From NCBI GenBank assembly GCA_037190145.1, contig JBBCJU010000011.1, forward strand, positions 14,716 through 78,715: 64,000 nucleotides of DNA, written 5' to 3'. Source of the stretch: 55-13 sp037190145 (GTDB lineage: Bacteria; Armatimonadota; Fimbriimonadia; Fimbriimonadales; Fimbriimonadaceae). A model generated the notes under the pieces. It searched no databases. It saw only the letters and a list, made by a program, of their open reading frames with translations, and was not told the DNA's origin. The translations under genes and the position numbers were made by a program. Positions 42,561 through 51,740 of the stretch are shown here, piece after piece (the first letter of the stretch is position 1; each line of letters opens with the position of its first letter).

Positions 42561-43483
42561 GAAACCTGCTCCCAACGGCGGAGAACATTGAAGCCGCCGG
42601 GCAAGCGATTCGAGACGGCCAGTTAGTGATCATCCCCACCGAAACCGTTTATGGACTTGCCGCCAATGCAATGGATTCTGAAGCGGTCGAACGGATATTC
42701 ACCGCGAAGGGACGTCCGTCAGATAACCCCCTAATTGTTCATGTCGAGTCTCGAAATACGGTCGATGATTTAGCCTCATCGGTACCTGAATATGCCGACC
42801 AGTTGATGGATGCCTTTTGGCCTGGACCACTCACCTTGGTATTGCCAAAGAAGTCAAGTGTGCCAAATATCACAACCGGAGGTCTCGATACTGTCGCCAT
42901 CCGGATCCCCGCGAATGGCATTGCCCTAAGAGTGATTCGAGCCGCCAAGCTTCCTTTGGCAGCTCCAAGCGCAAACCGCTTTATGGCGATCTCACCCACG
43001 CGTCCTGAACACATAGATGCTCAGCTTGCCCAGAACGTGGAAATCCTGATGGATGGCGGCCCTTGCGACGTTGGGCTGGAATCGACCGTGGTGGATTGCA
43101 GCGGCCCGGTTCCCTTGATCCTACGACCGGGTCGGATAACTGCAGATGACTTGGCTAAGGTTCTAGGCAATCCCGTTTCACGAGCGGAAACGCCAACCGA
43201 AAAACGTTCACCTGGTCTTTACCGAAAGCATTACTCCCCTACCGCACCGACTTACCTCACAGACTCCCTGGAATCTGATGATGCTGGCCTCACTTTTCAG
43301 GTTCCCCAGAACTCAAAACAAATCCAAATGTCAGCGGAGCCTCGCCAGTACGCGGTCGAGCTATACGCAGCTCTTCACCATCTAGACTCCCTGGAACCTG
43401 AGAAAATCGGGATCGTACGTCCACCCCAAACTCCAGATTGGGAAGCCGTGTGGGATCGTATTCGAAAGGCCGCGGCCGAATAG
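42557..43483 (+). CDS. tsaC: L-threonylcarbamoyladenylate synthase (YrdC plus Sua5 domain)
   Basis: The 308-residue protein makes threonylcarbamoyl-AMP for the t6A37 modification of ANN-decoding tRNAs. The YrdC domain has VIIPTETVYGLAANAMD, the KGRPSDNPLIVHV substrate motif, LPLAAPSANRFMAISPT and CDVGLESTVVDC. RPGRITADDL leads into a shorter Sua5 C-terminal domain (KRSPGLYRKHYSPTAP). It is the last gene of the overlapping operon. The Sua5 extension is somewhat shorter than in the typical 340-residue form. Confidence 0.93.
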   Translation: MRNLLPTAENIEAAGQAIRDGQLVIIPTETVYGLAANAMDSEAVERIFTAKGRPSDNPLIVHVESRNTVDDLASSVPEYADQLMDAFWPGPLTLVLPKKSSVPNITTGGLDTVAIRIPANGIALRVIRAAKLPLAAPSANRFMAISPTRPEHIDAQLAQNVEILMDGGPCDVGLESTVVDCSGPVPLILRPGRITADDLAKVLGNPVSRAETPTEKRSPGLYRKHYSPTAPTYLTDSLESDDAGLTFQVPQNSKQIQMSAEPRQYAVELYAALHHLDSLEPEKIGIVRPPQTPDWEAVWDRIRKAAAE

Positions 43484-43602
43484 TTAGCCAGGTCAAATTA
43501 CCGGTTTTTCTGTGGGAGACGACGCCGAGAGCGCAGCTTAGGACAATCTTGAGTTGTTGTACTTCACATTACTCTTTGAAGCAGCTTAGGAGAGGGACAA
43601 AC

Positions 43603-44526
43603 ATGATTCGAAAGCTTTCTTTAACCTTGGGCGGACTCGTCCTTATTGGCTCAGCAGCGCAAGCGCAGCTCGTATTTGGTCATACCTACTATGCAGCAGC
43701 GTCTGCAGGCGTCACCGGTGCAATGTACCTAGACGTAACAACAGGGAACGCCACTCAACTTTGGACAGGTGCGAATGTTTCCGGAAGTGGTAACCGACGC
43801 GTTAACGGTTTAGCCGCCGACAACGCAAACGGCATCATCTATGGAAACAGTAGCGCTCGACTTTATCAATGGGAGTTTGGAACGCAAGGGAGCATCCCAA
43901 CCTTCATCACTGGTTTCTACCGGCTGGGTTCCAACGGTACGACTTATGCTACCGGCGTAGATGGGTTAGCAGTGGCTAACTCCAAGGTGTATGCCTATAC
44001 GAACTATAATGCCGGGAGTGGCAATGTAGTAGAAGACGGTATTTATGAGGTTGATTCTTCAATCACAAACGGTGATGCCAACATGACCTTGAAGTGGCGG
44101 CATGACGATTTGGCTTACAACCTACAGGGGATTGAATTTAATGAAGCTGACGGTCTCTTTTATGCTGCGAATCTAAGCACAGCCAACCCCAAGGGTATTT
44201 ACACCATTGACGTGTTTGGTACTGGAGCCATCACTAAGATTGCAGACTTTGACTCGTTCATTCCCGACCCAGACGGCTTAGCCATTGGAGGCGGGCGAGT
44301 TTGGCTAACGGGCAATATCTCCGGTTCAGGATCTGTTCGTGTTGCCGGATTCAATCTGGCAACGGGTCTTTATGATGAAGCTTTCCAGCTAGACGGCTTG
44401 GGAACATCTAGTTACGCAACGGGTGCAACTTGGGCTCCCGAAGCCTTGAATCCGGTCCCAGAGCCTGCAACACTCGCAGCCTTAGGTGCTGGAGCTTTGG
44501 CTTTGCTTCGACGCCGTAAGAAGTAG
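43603..44526 (+). CDS. PEP-CTERM exported protein, beta-propeller-like
   Basis: Starting at ATG 43603 (AGGAGAGGG just upstream), the 307-residue product has a signal peptide (MIRKLSLTLGGLVLIGSAAQ). A middle part of repeated 'GLA..N..VY' blades follows (RVNGLAADNANGIIYGNSSA, GVDGLAVANSKVYAYTNYN, DPDGLAIGGGRVWLTGNISG). The C-terminal sorting tail is VPEPATLAALGAGALALLRR ending RRKK. PEP-CTERM proteins are processed by exosortase (not in this window) and go to the surface or extracellular matrix. The longer frame from 43438 overlaps tsaC and has no support. Ligand and function are unknown. Confidence 0.88.
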   Translation: MIRKLSLTLGGLVLIGSAAQAQLVFGHTYYAAASAGVTGAMYLDVTTGNATQLWTGANVSGSGNRRVNGLAADNANGIIYGNSSARLYQWEFGTQGSIPTFITGFYRLGSNGTTYATGVDGLAVANSKVYAYTNYNAGSGNVVEDGIYEVDSSITNGDANMTLKWRHDDLAYNLQGIEFNEADGLFYAANLSTANPKGIYTIDVFGTGAITKIADFDSFIPDPDGLAIGGGRVWLTGNISGSGSVRVAGFNLATGLYDEAFQLDGLGTSSYATGATWAPEALNPVPEPATLAALGAGALALLRRRKK

Positions 44527-44536
44527 TCCTCACTTC

Positions 44537-44568
44537 GTCTGCCTCTTCCAAGTTTGGCTGAGGCAGAC
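44537..44568. terminator. Hairpin between convergent PEP-CTERM and nagA genes
   Basis: GTCTGCCTC and GAGGCAGAC form a 9-bp stem; inside it CCAA and TTGG can pair as a second stem. No long T run follows in either direction, so terminator function is likely but not certain. Confidence 0.55.
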
Positions 44569-44585
44569 AGGATGCATGCCATCCT

Positions 44586-45629
44586 TTAGACGGTTTCGTG
44601 TCTGCCTACAATCTCCAATTTCTTATCGAGTTCCAAGAAAACACGGGGTGGGTTCTTCCAGCCTAATGCCAATCTTGGATTGATACAACATGCTCGAATA
44701 GCGGTTTCTGGGCCGAAGTCTTCATGAAGATTGCGGAACGCATCGAGAAGAGTGATTGCGCTTCCGGCGAGAGCCCCGTTACTGGTGAGACGTACATCCT
44801 GCTTTCCTGTCACCACATCTAGTCCCCACATCTTCATTTGCTGCCCTGCAATCATTCCGGAGGCCATCGTGCTATCACTCACGGCAATCACTTTGTCTTT
44901 CGGTTTACATTTGAAGAGAAGCCGGGCAGCATCAGGGGAAACGTGGTTGCGATCATAGATTAACTCCGCATTCATTTCATCATTGGACAAGACATATCCA
45001 ACGGTGCCTGCCTCTCGATGGTGTAAGGGGCGCATCGCATTGAAGGTGTGAGTCGCACTATGTGCCCCAAACTCAAAGCCCCGACGTGCTTCATCGTAGG
45101 TTGCATTGGTGTGGCCCATACTTACCAAAACCCCGCGCTTCATTAGCCTGAGGATGAGATCAAGCGCATTAGGTTTTTCTGGAGCCAGGGTCACAACTTT
45201 TAACCTGGGATCATCCAGAATTTCATCCCACTCCGAAGGTCCCACAGGAATATCTACGATGGCGGACGGAGGTTGAGCTCCGGGGAACTCGGGGCTAATG
45301 AAGGGGCCTTCGAGGTGAAATCCCGCGATCATCGGGTGTTCCGGCAGGTTCCTCAGAACTTGCCGGATTTTCTCTGCTGACGCCGTGACTGTTGTCGGGA
45401 GAAAGCTTTCATAGCCTTCGGCCTGCAACTTATCACACAAATGGAGCATGTCTGCGGAATTCGCAGACATGAAGTCCACCCCAAATCCGCCGTGAATGTG
45501 AATATCTACAAAACCTGGGATTAGAAGTGCTTTGGGAGGAGCGCTCACGCGGGTCCAAACATCCTTTGCCCAATCAATTTCGTATGTGCCAAACCCTTCC
45601 GGGCCTAATGTATCGTAAACCTTATTCAT
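44586..45629 (-). CDS. nagA: N-acetylglucosamine-6-phosphate deacetylase
   Basis: The 347-residue amidohydrolase has the metal motif HIHGGFGVDF, the Glu ligand in HLEGPFISPEFPGAQPP, the His of MGHTNATYDEA, SATHTFNAMRPLHHREAG, and the catalytic Asp in AVSDSTMASGM. It removes acetate from GlcNAc-6-P in amino-sugar use or cell-wall recycling. ATG 45629 overlaps the dprA stop (ATGA), making it the third gene of a unit with the propeller protein and dprA. nagB is not in the window. Confidence 0.93.
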   Translation of the reverse strand: MNKVYDTLGPEGFGTYEIDWAKDVWTRVSAPPKALLIPGFVDIHIHGGFGVDFMSANSADMLHLCDKLQAEGYESFLPTTVTASAEKIRQVLRNLPEHPMIAGFHLEGPFISPEFPGAQPPSAIVDIPVGPSEWDEILDDPRLKVVTLAPEKPNALDLILRLMKRGVLVSMGHTNATYDEARRGFEFGAHSATHTFNAMRPLHHREAGTVGYVLSNDEMNAELIYDRNHVSPDAARLLFKCKPKDKVIAVSDSTMASGMIAGQQMKMWGLDVVTGKQDVRLTSNGALAGSAITLLDAFRNLHEDFGPETAIRACCINPRLALGWKNPPRVFLELDKKLEIVGRHETV

Positions 45630-46666
45630 GGCTTCAAGGCATAGCCACCCGCATCATGGATGATTTGTCCTTCTAGCTCAAGTATGGTCAGTTCGCTGAC
45701 CACATCCGTCATAGGTAGGCCGGTTCTCTCTAATATAAACTCAACCGCCAAAGGAGAAGTGGAAAGGCTGGCCAAAATCTTTGACGCAACTTCGGTAACC
45801 GCAACCGGTTGCACGGTTGGATGGGAAGGCTTTATGCCAAGCGCGTCCAACACAATATCAGGATGGTCGGCTAAAGTCGCTCCGTCTCTGATAAGGGCAT
45901 GTGAACCCCGAAAGCCGAGGTTCTCGATGTTTGCGGGCACGACGAAGACATGACGCCCTAGTTCATTGGCCCGATTGGCCGTGTGGATCGCTCCAGAGCG
46001 CTCGGGAGCTTCTACCACCACAATGGCCTGGCTAAGCCCAGCTACTAGGTGATTTCTTTGAAGGAAACGGAACGCGTTTGGTTTGGTTCCATAAGCAAAC
46101 TGGCTGACTAAACACCCACCGGTTTCGCGAATCTGCTGGAATAGTCCACGATGCATTGCCGGGTAAAGCTGGTCTAAGCCGCCCGCCATGACAGCGATGG
46201 TTTTTCCGCCAACTCCCATGCAACCTTTATGCGCGGCGGCATCAATTCCAAGCGCTCCGCCGCTGATAACCGTCACCCCGGCACGAGCAAAAGACTCGGC
46301 AAACTTCTCGGCTACGGCTTTTCCGTAAGTGGAGGCTCCTCGGGTACCGACAATCCCGATGGTAGGAGCTTGCGTACATTGCCAACTTCCCCAAGTAAAG
46401 ATGCCCAAAGGGTTGTCAGGCCAGTTTTTAAGGTGATCTGGATAGTGCCGAATATCCACCACTTGCACGCCATCCCGGAGAGCAGTCTCTAGGCGATCAA
46501 AGCTAACGTTTTGGAGCCGTTTACGCTCTGTCTCTGATAGTTGAGGGTGTTGGCGGAGTTTCTCCACCCCTGCATCACCAAAAGGGCCGAGCTCTTTGAG
46601 AAAAGCTCGGCCCTTGATGGATGGGAATTCAGCAGCAAGCAGGGCTTGCGCAAGGCGTGGGGTCAT
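45626..46666 (-). CDS. dprA: DNA processing protein DprA
   Basis: The 346-residue protein has the Rossmann-like DprA core: IVGTRGASTYGKAVAEKFAE, VTVISGGALGIDAAAHKG, TIAVMAGGLDQLYPAMHRG, and FRFLQRNHLVAGLSQAIVVV with GRHVFVVPANIENLG. A C-terminal winged-helix-like segment follows. DprA loads RecA on incoming single-stranded DNA in natural transformation. The ATG follows the stop of the upstream gene with no gap (TAG then ATG), and its stop overlaps nagA, so all three are translated from one mRNA. Confidence 0.93.
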   Translation of the reverse strand: MTPRLAQALLAAEFPSIKGRAFLKELGPFGDAGVEKLRQHPQLSETERKRLQNVSFDRLETALRDGVQVVDIRHYPDHLKNWPDNPLGIFTWGSWQCTQAPTIGIVGTRGASTYGKAVAEKFAESFARAGVTVISGGALGIDAAAHKGCMGVGGKTIAVMAGGLDQLYPAMHRGLFQQIRETGGCLVSQFAYGTKPNAFRFLQRNHLVAGLSQAIVVVEAPERSGAIHTANRANELGRHVFVVPANIENLGFRGSHALIRDGATLADHPDIVLDALGIKPSHPTVQPVAVTEVASKILASLSTSPLAVEFILERTGLPMTDVVSELTILELEGQIIHDAGGYALKP

Positions 46667-48307
46667 CTAGCGACCGTCGCCTCTCCCCCCACCAAAACCA
46701 CCTGGTCCACCCGGTCCTCCTGGGCCACCAGGACCACCGGTGTTACCGGAGGTGGGCCTTTGGAGCGGGCGAAGTGTGTTATCGATCACAAGCGAGAAAT
46801 CAGCCCGAGTTTGATTTCCGAGCCAGTCCGAAACGGTGACCGTAATCTTCTTTCGTCCATTGGTGAACGGCTTGTTCTTGCCCAGGCTGGAGATTCTGAC
46901 AATCGCGAATCCGTCTCGACCAAACTCGTGCTCTAGCTCTTGACCGTCGACCAAGATTTTCAAGGTGCTGGTATTGATTCCGCTTGCCTCGTCATCAATC
47001 TTAAAGATCAATTCGAGAGGAGGCTGCCCGGAAACCAAGTCGCCTGGATTTGGCCAGTTCATCTTCACCGTTGGTGAAGTCAGGTCTACGCCATGATTCT
47101 TATCGAAAGCGAGAACGCTTCCGTCTACAGCAAGCAGGAGAAGAGTGTCTCCATCCAAAACAGCTGATCCAGCCGCAGGGAGCGCCAAAACGCGAGCGGG
47201 GGTCTGTGCCGCAGCACCGCCGCCTCTACCGCCACCAAAGCCACCGGGACCTCCTGGAGCGCCGCCAGGACCACCTGCGGTGCTTGAGCTTGTTTGCTCA
47301 CCAATCGGTCGCACTAGATAGTTCCAAACGATATCGCCAGTCTTGGAATCGACAAGATTTAGCGAGCCATTTCGAGTGGGGATTGCGTAGAACTTACCGA
47401 TCACCGAAGGGGATGCGGCGGGCTGGGAACCAAGCTTGATATCTTTTCGAACAAGCGGTCGACCATTGGAACCAAATAGGAATACATTTCCATCTTGGTC
47501 AACGGTCAGAACACTTTCACCATTTGAAACGGGGGCAAAGGTTAGCTGAGCGTTTGCGTTCGCCTCAAACACTTTTCGTCCTGTAACTGCATTCACACCA
47601 ATAACATATGAGCCGCTGGTGAGATAGAGGTTGTCGCTAAGGTTTGATGCCTCAGAGTCTGGACCGAGAACTGAGAATCGGTTCTTCCAAATTTCCTTCT
47701 TGCTGGATACGCTGAAGCACACCATCTGGTAGGCATTGTTAAAGTAATAAACATTGCTCTGATAGGCAGAAAGCTTGCCCAATAGACCATCGTAAATCTT
47801 AACTGGTTGCTCCCATGCAGGCTGCCCATCGGCCGTGTTGATGGCCATAAGAGTGTTGTCCGTCATGGCAAACACCACAAACTTACTAACCAAAACCGGC
47901 TCTTTGTAGATATTGACCGGAGCCATGTAAGTCCACTTGGTTTCGCCGGTCTTTGCATCTACCGCATAGATTCCTTTATTGGTTGCGGCCGCGATGGCAA
48001 GTCCCTCGGAAAGGAGCACTTTTGACTTAAAGCTGCCCTCGATTGGGTCGACCAGAGGGTACTTCCACTTCTGGTTGCCCGTTTCCTTATCGAGCGCGTA
48101 CATGCGATTGCCAACGGCAGCAAACACCGTTCCATCTTGAACGCTGGGGCTACCAGACGGCGAGGTCGAGGTTGGCTGGACCCACCGCCAAGCCAAAGGC
48201 GCCGGACCATCAAATTCAGCATGCGCCGCGGCGGCGACTACACTGACTATAAGGCCGGCGGAAAGAATCCGCTTCAATCCCATCATGTTTGGTTTAACTC
48301 CGGACAT
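46667..48307 (-). CDS. Secreted PQQ-like beta-propeller protein with Gly/Pro-rich tail
   Basis: The 546-residue product has a signal peptide (LKRILSAGLIVSVVAAAAHA) and several PQQ/BamB-type blades with the W-K/T-W signature (MYALDKETGNQKWKYPLVDP, IYAVDAKTGETKWTYMAPVN, MAINTADGQPAWEQPVKIYD). A Gly-rich insertion (GGPGGAPGGPGGFGGGRGGG) breaks the propeller near residue 360. An Ig-like domain follows (FTNGRKKITVTVSDWLGNQT), then a tail of GGPGG units. It resembles BamB in blades but is longer and lacks a lipobox, so the role may be another periplasmic scaffold. It is first in the unit with dprA and nagA. Confidence 0.82.
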   Translation of the reverse strand: MSGVKPNMMGLKRILSAGLIVSVVAAAAHAEFDGPAPLAWRWVQPTSTSPSGSPSVQDGTVFAAVGNRMYALDKETGNQKWKYPLVDPIEGSFKSKVLLSEGLAIAAATNKGIYAVDAKTGETKWTYMAPVNIYKEPVLVSKFVVFAMTDNTLMAINTADGQPAWEQPVKIYDGLLGKLSAYQSNVYYFNNAYQMVCFSVSSKKEIWKNRFSVLGPDSEASNLSDNLYLTSGSYVIGVNAVTGRKVFEANANAQLTFAPVSNGESVLTVDQDGNVFLFGSNGRPLVRKDIKLGSQPAASPSVIGKFYAIPTRNGSLNLVDSKTGDIVWNYLVRPIGEQTSSSTAGGPGGAPGGPGGFGGGRGGGAAAQTPARVLALPAAGSAVLDGDTLLLLAVDGSVLAFDKNHGVDLTSPTVKMNWPNPGDLVSGQPPLELIFKIDDEASGINTSTLKILVDGQELEHEFGRDGFAIVRISSLGKNKPFTNGRKKITVTVSDWLGNQTRADFSLVIDNTLRPLQRPTSGNTGGPGGPGGPGGPGGFGGGRGDGR

Positions 48308-48442
48308 GCCGCCGAGCGGCGATGTTCACAAGCATTTTAGCGATGCAGTGCCCATCTTGTCTATGCGCATGTTATCAAGGTTTGGACGCATTAAGTGCTT
48401 TCTACGTCACGCCGAACCTATTTCCGAGTAACTTGGAGCAGC

Positions 48443-49120
48443 ATGAAAGTGGTTGCGCTTTGCTATCACAAGGTAGGAACGGAGGCTGAAGAGGGTCGTA
48501 GACTCAATATTCACCCCCAACGTCTGGATAGCCATATTCGTTTTTTCAAGCGTCGAGGATTTGCTTTTGCGCGTGCCGGAGAATTAGCAAAATGGCCAGA
48601 CCGCCCTACGGTTTGCTTCACTTTTGATGATGGCTACACATCCACGGTTGAAAACGGAGAGCCCGTTTTCAACCAGCACAAGGTGCCGATGACTATTTAC
48701 GTGATCTCGGACCGAGTGGATGAGACCAGCAGTTGGGATGGAGAACTTGCGAGTCCGCTGGCCAACTGGGAGACATTAAGGCAGGTTCAATCTAGGGGAC
48801 ACGAAATTGGGAATCATACAGCCACTCATCCCCATTTGCCCCAATTACCCTTTGAGGAACAAATGGCGGAGATTTCTCGGTGCGATAATGCGATGCGCGC
48901 GAATGGGCTAGGGTCTCGCTCTTTTTGCTACCCCTACGGGCATCTGAATGACGACAGCGTGCAAGTATTGAAGAAACTAGGGCATCGGGTGGGAATGGCC
49001 ATCGGCAAGCGCCCGGCGTTGGAGTCGGATGACCGTTTGCGGTTTCCCCGAATAGTGATTGCGTATGGCGACGCGCTCCCTTTGCTTTTGTACAAACTAC
49101 ATTTGAGGCCTAAGTTATAG
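48443..49120 (+). CDS. Polysaccharide deacetylase (CE4)
   Basis: From ATG 48443, after GGAG, the 225-residue product has the NodB-domain motifs: FTFDDGYTSTV (Asp62, Asp63) and the zinc histidines in GHEIGNHTATHPHLPQL (His125, His129), then FCYPYGHLND. CE4 enzymes remove acetyl groups from chitin, peptidoglycan or xylan-like chains. There is no signal peptide in this start; the longer frame (48395) does not add one either. The substrate is unknown. Confidence 0.88.
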   Translation: MKVVALCYHKVGTEAEEGRRLNIHPQRLDSHIRFFKRRGFAFARAGELAKWPDRPTVCFTFDDGYTSTVENGEPVFNQHKVPMTIYVISDRVDETSSWDGELASPLANWETLRQVQSRGHEIGNHTATHPHLPQLPFEEQMAEISRCDNAMRANGLGSRSFCYPYGHLNDDSVQVLKKLGHRVGMAIGKRPALESDDRLRFPRIVIAYGDALPLLLYKLHLRPKL

Positions 49121-49175
49121 GCAAACCTGCTTATCAAGGTTTAAGTATCACCTTGCTTCAAATGCCAAAGCCCAT

Positions 49176-50372
49176 TTAAGAGACGCTTACTACTGTTTCT
49201 TGTAGCCAATCGAAGATACGCTGCTCTGCAAGGGTAGGAGAAGCCGTTTGACAGTGTTCACCCGCACCTTCTTCGGCGGTGAACCGTATCCATGTTTTGG
49301 GGCAAGACAAGGCTTCAAACAGTTTTTTGGCTTCACCAGGAAAGCAGTGCTCGTTTTCGACATCAATAACGAGAGTCGGACATTGAATTTGATCTGCGTT
49401 CGATAGAAGATTGTATTGCAACGCATTCCTGAGGAAGACAGCCGGCGAATCTCCTCCAAAAGAGAACATACCGTTTTCCATAACCCAACGCATTGAGCTA
49501 TCTTTCTCCATCATTTGGCTTAGCTCTGCGTTTACCTCTTTTTCTTGACCAGACAACATCTCCTCAAACTCTTCTCGCGAAACACCCGGGGGAATATTGG
49601 GACCGAGGAAATCAAGCACGCCTCCGTTTGCAATGCACGCACAGATTCGTCTTTCAGAAGTGACTGCCTTTGGCGCTAAGTAGCCACCAAAACTAAGTCC
49701 CATCAATGCGATCTGATCTTCACGAACGGTGTTGTCCTGAACTAGATAATCGACAACCGCACCGATTACCTTCTCCCAATCTGGTCGAAACTTCAAGTTT
49801 TCCTTTCGAAGAATTTGACCTTGGCCTGGTCCTTCAAATGTCAAGCAATGCCAACCTCGCTTAACTGCGGCTTGGGCCCAGTGAGTTAACCCTTCAATTG
49901 TTCCGTCAAAGCCTGTTTGAACAATGAGGGTGGGAGCTTTTTTACTTCCTGCGGAGAAGAAGATTCCCGGCAAGCTTGTACCTTCGTAGGGAATTTCTAC
50001 ACGCTTTGCGTTCGGCTGGGCATGCTGAAGCCAGAGATAAAAACACTCCTGACTCTTATCAGCATAGTTTAGGATGCGAGGATCTTCTGAATTACCGTGA
50101 AGAAAAAACTCAGCCGCGCGGAAGTAACTTGAAGCTCGTAAAAAGGCCTCGCTGGCGCTGACATGTTTGCCATTTTCTTGACAGAGCCTTCCCACATCTT
50201 CGACTCGACAAGCTGTTTTCGCCCATGAGTTTGCCCAAGATTCAAAATCCCCTTCAGCAATCTCTGCGGCTGTGGCGATGCACTCTCCAACGTTCGTTTG
50301 ACCTGAAGAGGCTAAGCCTAGCATTCTCAAGAACTGAAAAGAGAACTCTTTATCATCAAACCCAAACTTCAT
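49176..50372 (-). CDS. Alpha/beta hydrolase, DHPON-hydrolase/FrsA-like
   Basis: The 398-residue cytoplasmic protein has an N-terminal helical region (about 1-120: AEIAEGDFESWANSWAKTA, ASEAFLRASSYFRAAEFFL) typical of the dihydroxypseudooxynicotine hydrolase-like group, then an alpha/beta-hydrolase core. The nucleophile Ser is in ALMGLSFGGYLAPKA, the Asp in TLVIDVENEHCFPGE and the His in GAGEHCQTASPTLAEQ. Members cleave C-C or ester bonds in varied small molecules; the substrate is not predictable here. ATG 50372 is used. It is monocistronic. Confidence 0.82.
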   Translation of the reverse strand: MKFGFDDKEFSFQFLRMLGLASSGQTNVGECIATAAEIAEGDFESWANSWAKTACRVEDVGRLCQENGKHVSASEAFLRASSYFRAAEFFLHGNSEDPRILNYADKSQECFYLWLQHAQPNAKRVEIPYEGTSLPGIFFSAGSKKAPTLIVQTGFDGTIEGLTHWAQAAVKRGWHCLTFEGPGQGQILRKENLKFRPDWEKVIGAVVDYLVQDNTVREDQIALMGLSFGGYLAPKAVTSERRICACIANGGVLDFLGPNIPPGVSREEFEEMLSGQEKEVNAELSQMMEKDSSMRWVMENGMFSFGGDSPAVFLRNALQYNLLSNADQIQCPTLVIDVENEHCFPGEAKKLFEALSCPKTWIRFTAEEGAGEHCQTASPTLAEQRIFDWLQETVVSVS

Positions 50373-50438
50373 GGCCGCATAAGGTTAGCCCGTCACCACG
50401 ATCTATTTCAAACCACAGCGATGCCTAATCATTCTCAT

Positions 50439-50469
50439 CATCCCTGCCTGTTTAGAATAGGCAGGGATG
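50439..50469 (-). terminator. Hairpin downstream of the secreted protein gene at 50479
   Basis: CATCCCTGCC and GGCAGGGATG form a perfect 10-bp stem with an 11-base loop, ten bases past the stop. The T content after it on the minus strand is modest. Confidence 0.6.
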
Positions 50470-50478
50470 AACCTACGA

Positions 50479-51096
50479 CTACTTTGACTTCGTTAAATCG
50501 ATGCGGAAGCTTGGGTCCTTTACGAGTGGAAAGCCGGCTTTGGGTTTGAATTCCACCAGGAGCTTGACTGGCTTCTTGTCGGCGGTCCCACGGAAAGGAA
50601 TTTTGATGATGGACCCTCCTCCTGGGGGAAGCGATTTGTAGCCAATGGCATCCTGAATATCTGATCCAGCGTTGAGGAAGGGCTCTACGGTATTGCCGTC
50701 CTCAATGGTTAGGAAGAACCCGTCACTGCCGTTGAACGCAAATCCCGCGTCAGAAGCTTTGAGTGACGACTTGTAACCATTACGCAATTCAACGGTTACG
50801 TCCCAAGATTCTTGTTCACTATTCCAGGCAACATTTGAAACTCTGAGGCGCCAAACACCGTTGAAAAGCCACTCATTCTGAATACCTTCGGTAGCTCCAA
50901 GTTGATTGGCTCCTCCTTTGGCATTTAGCTGTGCTTTGAGCTGATCAAGAGAGACATATGTCTTGCCTCCAACCACAACTGAATCAACCGTTACGGACTT
51001 ACCGGCGAGCGAAACGGTGACTTTCGAGCTTATTAGAGCCGCAGAAGCCACGGCTGCAGTTGCAAAAAGGGCGAGGATGGCATTTCGTTTCTTCAT
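50479..51096 (-). CDS. Secreted protein with copper-amine-oxidase-like stalk domain
   Basis: The 205-residue product has a signal peptide (MKKRNAILALFATAAVASAA) followed by a short stretch, VTVSLAGKSVTVDSVVVGG, then KTYVSLDQLKAQL, which has the pattern of the copper amine oxidase N-terminal-like (stalk) domain common in secreted bacterial proteins. The rest is a beta-sandwich-like part (WRLRVSNVAWNSEQESWDVT, DGFFLTIEDGNTVEPFLNAG). The function is unknown; it is probably a surface or extracellular adapter. Confidence 0.75.
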   Translation of the reverse strand: MKKRNAILALFATAAVASAALISSKVTVSLAGKSVTVDSVVVGGKTYVSLDQLKAQLNAKGGANQLGATEGIQNEWLFNGVWRLRVSNVAWNSEQESWDVTVELRNGYKSSLKASDAGFAFNGSDGFFLTIEDGNTVEPFLNAGSDIQDAIGYKSLPPGGGSIIKIPFRGTADKKPVKLLVEFKPKAGFPLVKDPSFRIDLTKSK

Positions 51097-51157
51097 ATAT
51101 CTATCTCTTGCAATAGTCGGTATAGGTTGTCAGACTCTTAGGGGGAGCAACCTTTCA

Positions 51158-51193
51158 AAAACAAAAATGTCCTTGAACCAGATTCAAGGACAT
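51158..51193 (-). terminator. Rho-independent terminator of the gene at 51219
   Basis: On the minus strand ATGTCCTTGAA and TTCAAGGACAT form a perfect 11-bp stem with a 5-base loop and then TTTTTGTTTTTG. Confidence 0.92.
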
Positions 51194-51218
51194 CCGTTGA
51201 CTGATTTTGGTTCAGTTG

Positions 51219-51740
51219 CTATTTGTCTCTGCGGAAACTAGTCCATGGCCCTTGTGCGCCATTTATAATCTGAAGAACCTCTTTTCCCTGTTCATCAGCA
51301 GCTTTTCTCCATTTGTAAGGGTTCTTTGAGGCTTTTGAGCGCTCCTCATCCGTCATCGGGCGATCAAAGTTGTTCTTTGCCCCCATGTTGCTCCGAGATC
51401 GATAAAAGCCTTTCTCAACCTTGAGCCGGAAGGTATCTCCTTCTGCGGCTACGGTTCCTTCCATAGTGGTGTAAGTCTGATTCTTGAAGCCATTCGTGTT
51501 CATCTCCACGTATACAAAATGCTTAAACTTGCCATTCTTCTCAAACTCAAAATAAGCCGACACTCCCCCGCCATGCCCCTTGTACTCGCCGGTGTACTTG
51601 TCCTCAAACCAGGTTGGATTTATCGTGCCCCATTTCCATTTTCCTACCATCTCCGTAGGGGTGGAGGGAGCAAATGCGGCGGTGGCAAAAGAGATCGTGA
51701 GTGCGCCAATCGTGGCTACTTTGGTTAATAGATTTTTCAT
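51219..51740 (-). CDS. Small secreted protein, lipocalin-like pattern
   Basis: ATG 51740 gives a signal peptide (MKNLLTKVATIGALTISFAT) and a mature part opening with PTEMVGKWKWGTINPTWFED, the usual beginning of lipocalin-like domains. Alternating strands follow (SAYFEFEKNGKFKHFVYVEM, YTTMEGTVAAEGDTFRLKVE). The frame from 51803 adds 21 residues before the signal and is rejected. The function is unknown. It is divergent from the sugar ABC operon. Confidence 0.78.
   Translation of the reverse strand: MKNLLTKVATIGALTISFATAAFAPSTPTEMVGKWKWGTINPTWFEDKYTGEYKGHGGGVSAYFEFEKNGKFKHFVYVEMNTNGFKNQTYTTMEGTVAAEGDTFRLKVEKGFYRSRSNMGAKNNFDRPMTDEERSKASKNPYKWRKAADEQGKEVLQIINGAQGPWTSFRRDK

Noticed and set aside
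46667..48307. True BamB
   Set aside because: No lipobox, much longer than BamB, and it carries a Gly-rich insertion and Ig-like domain.
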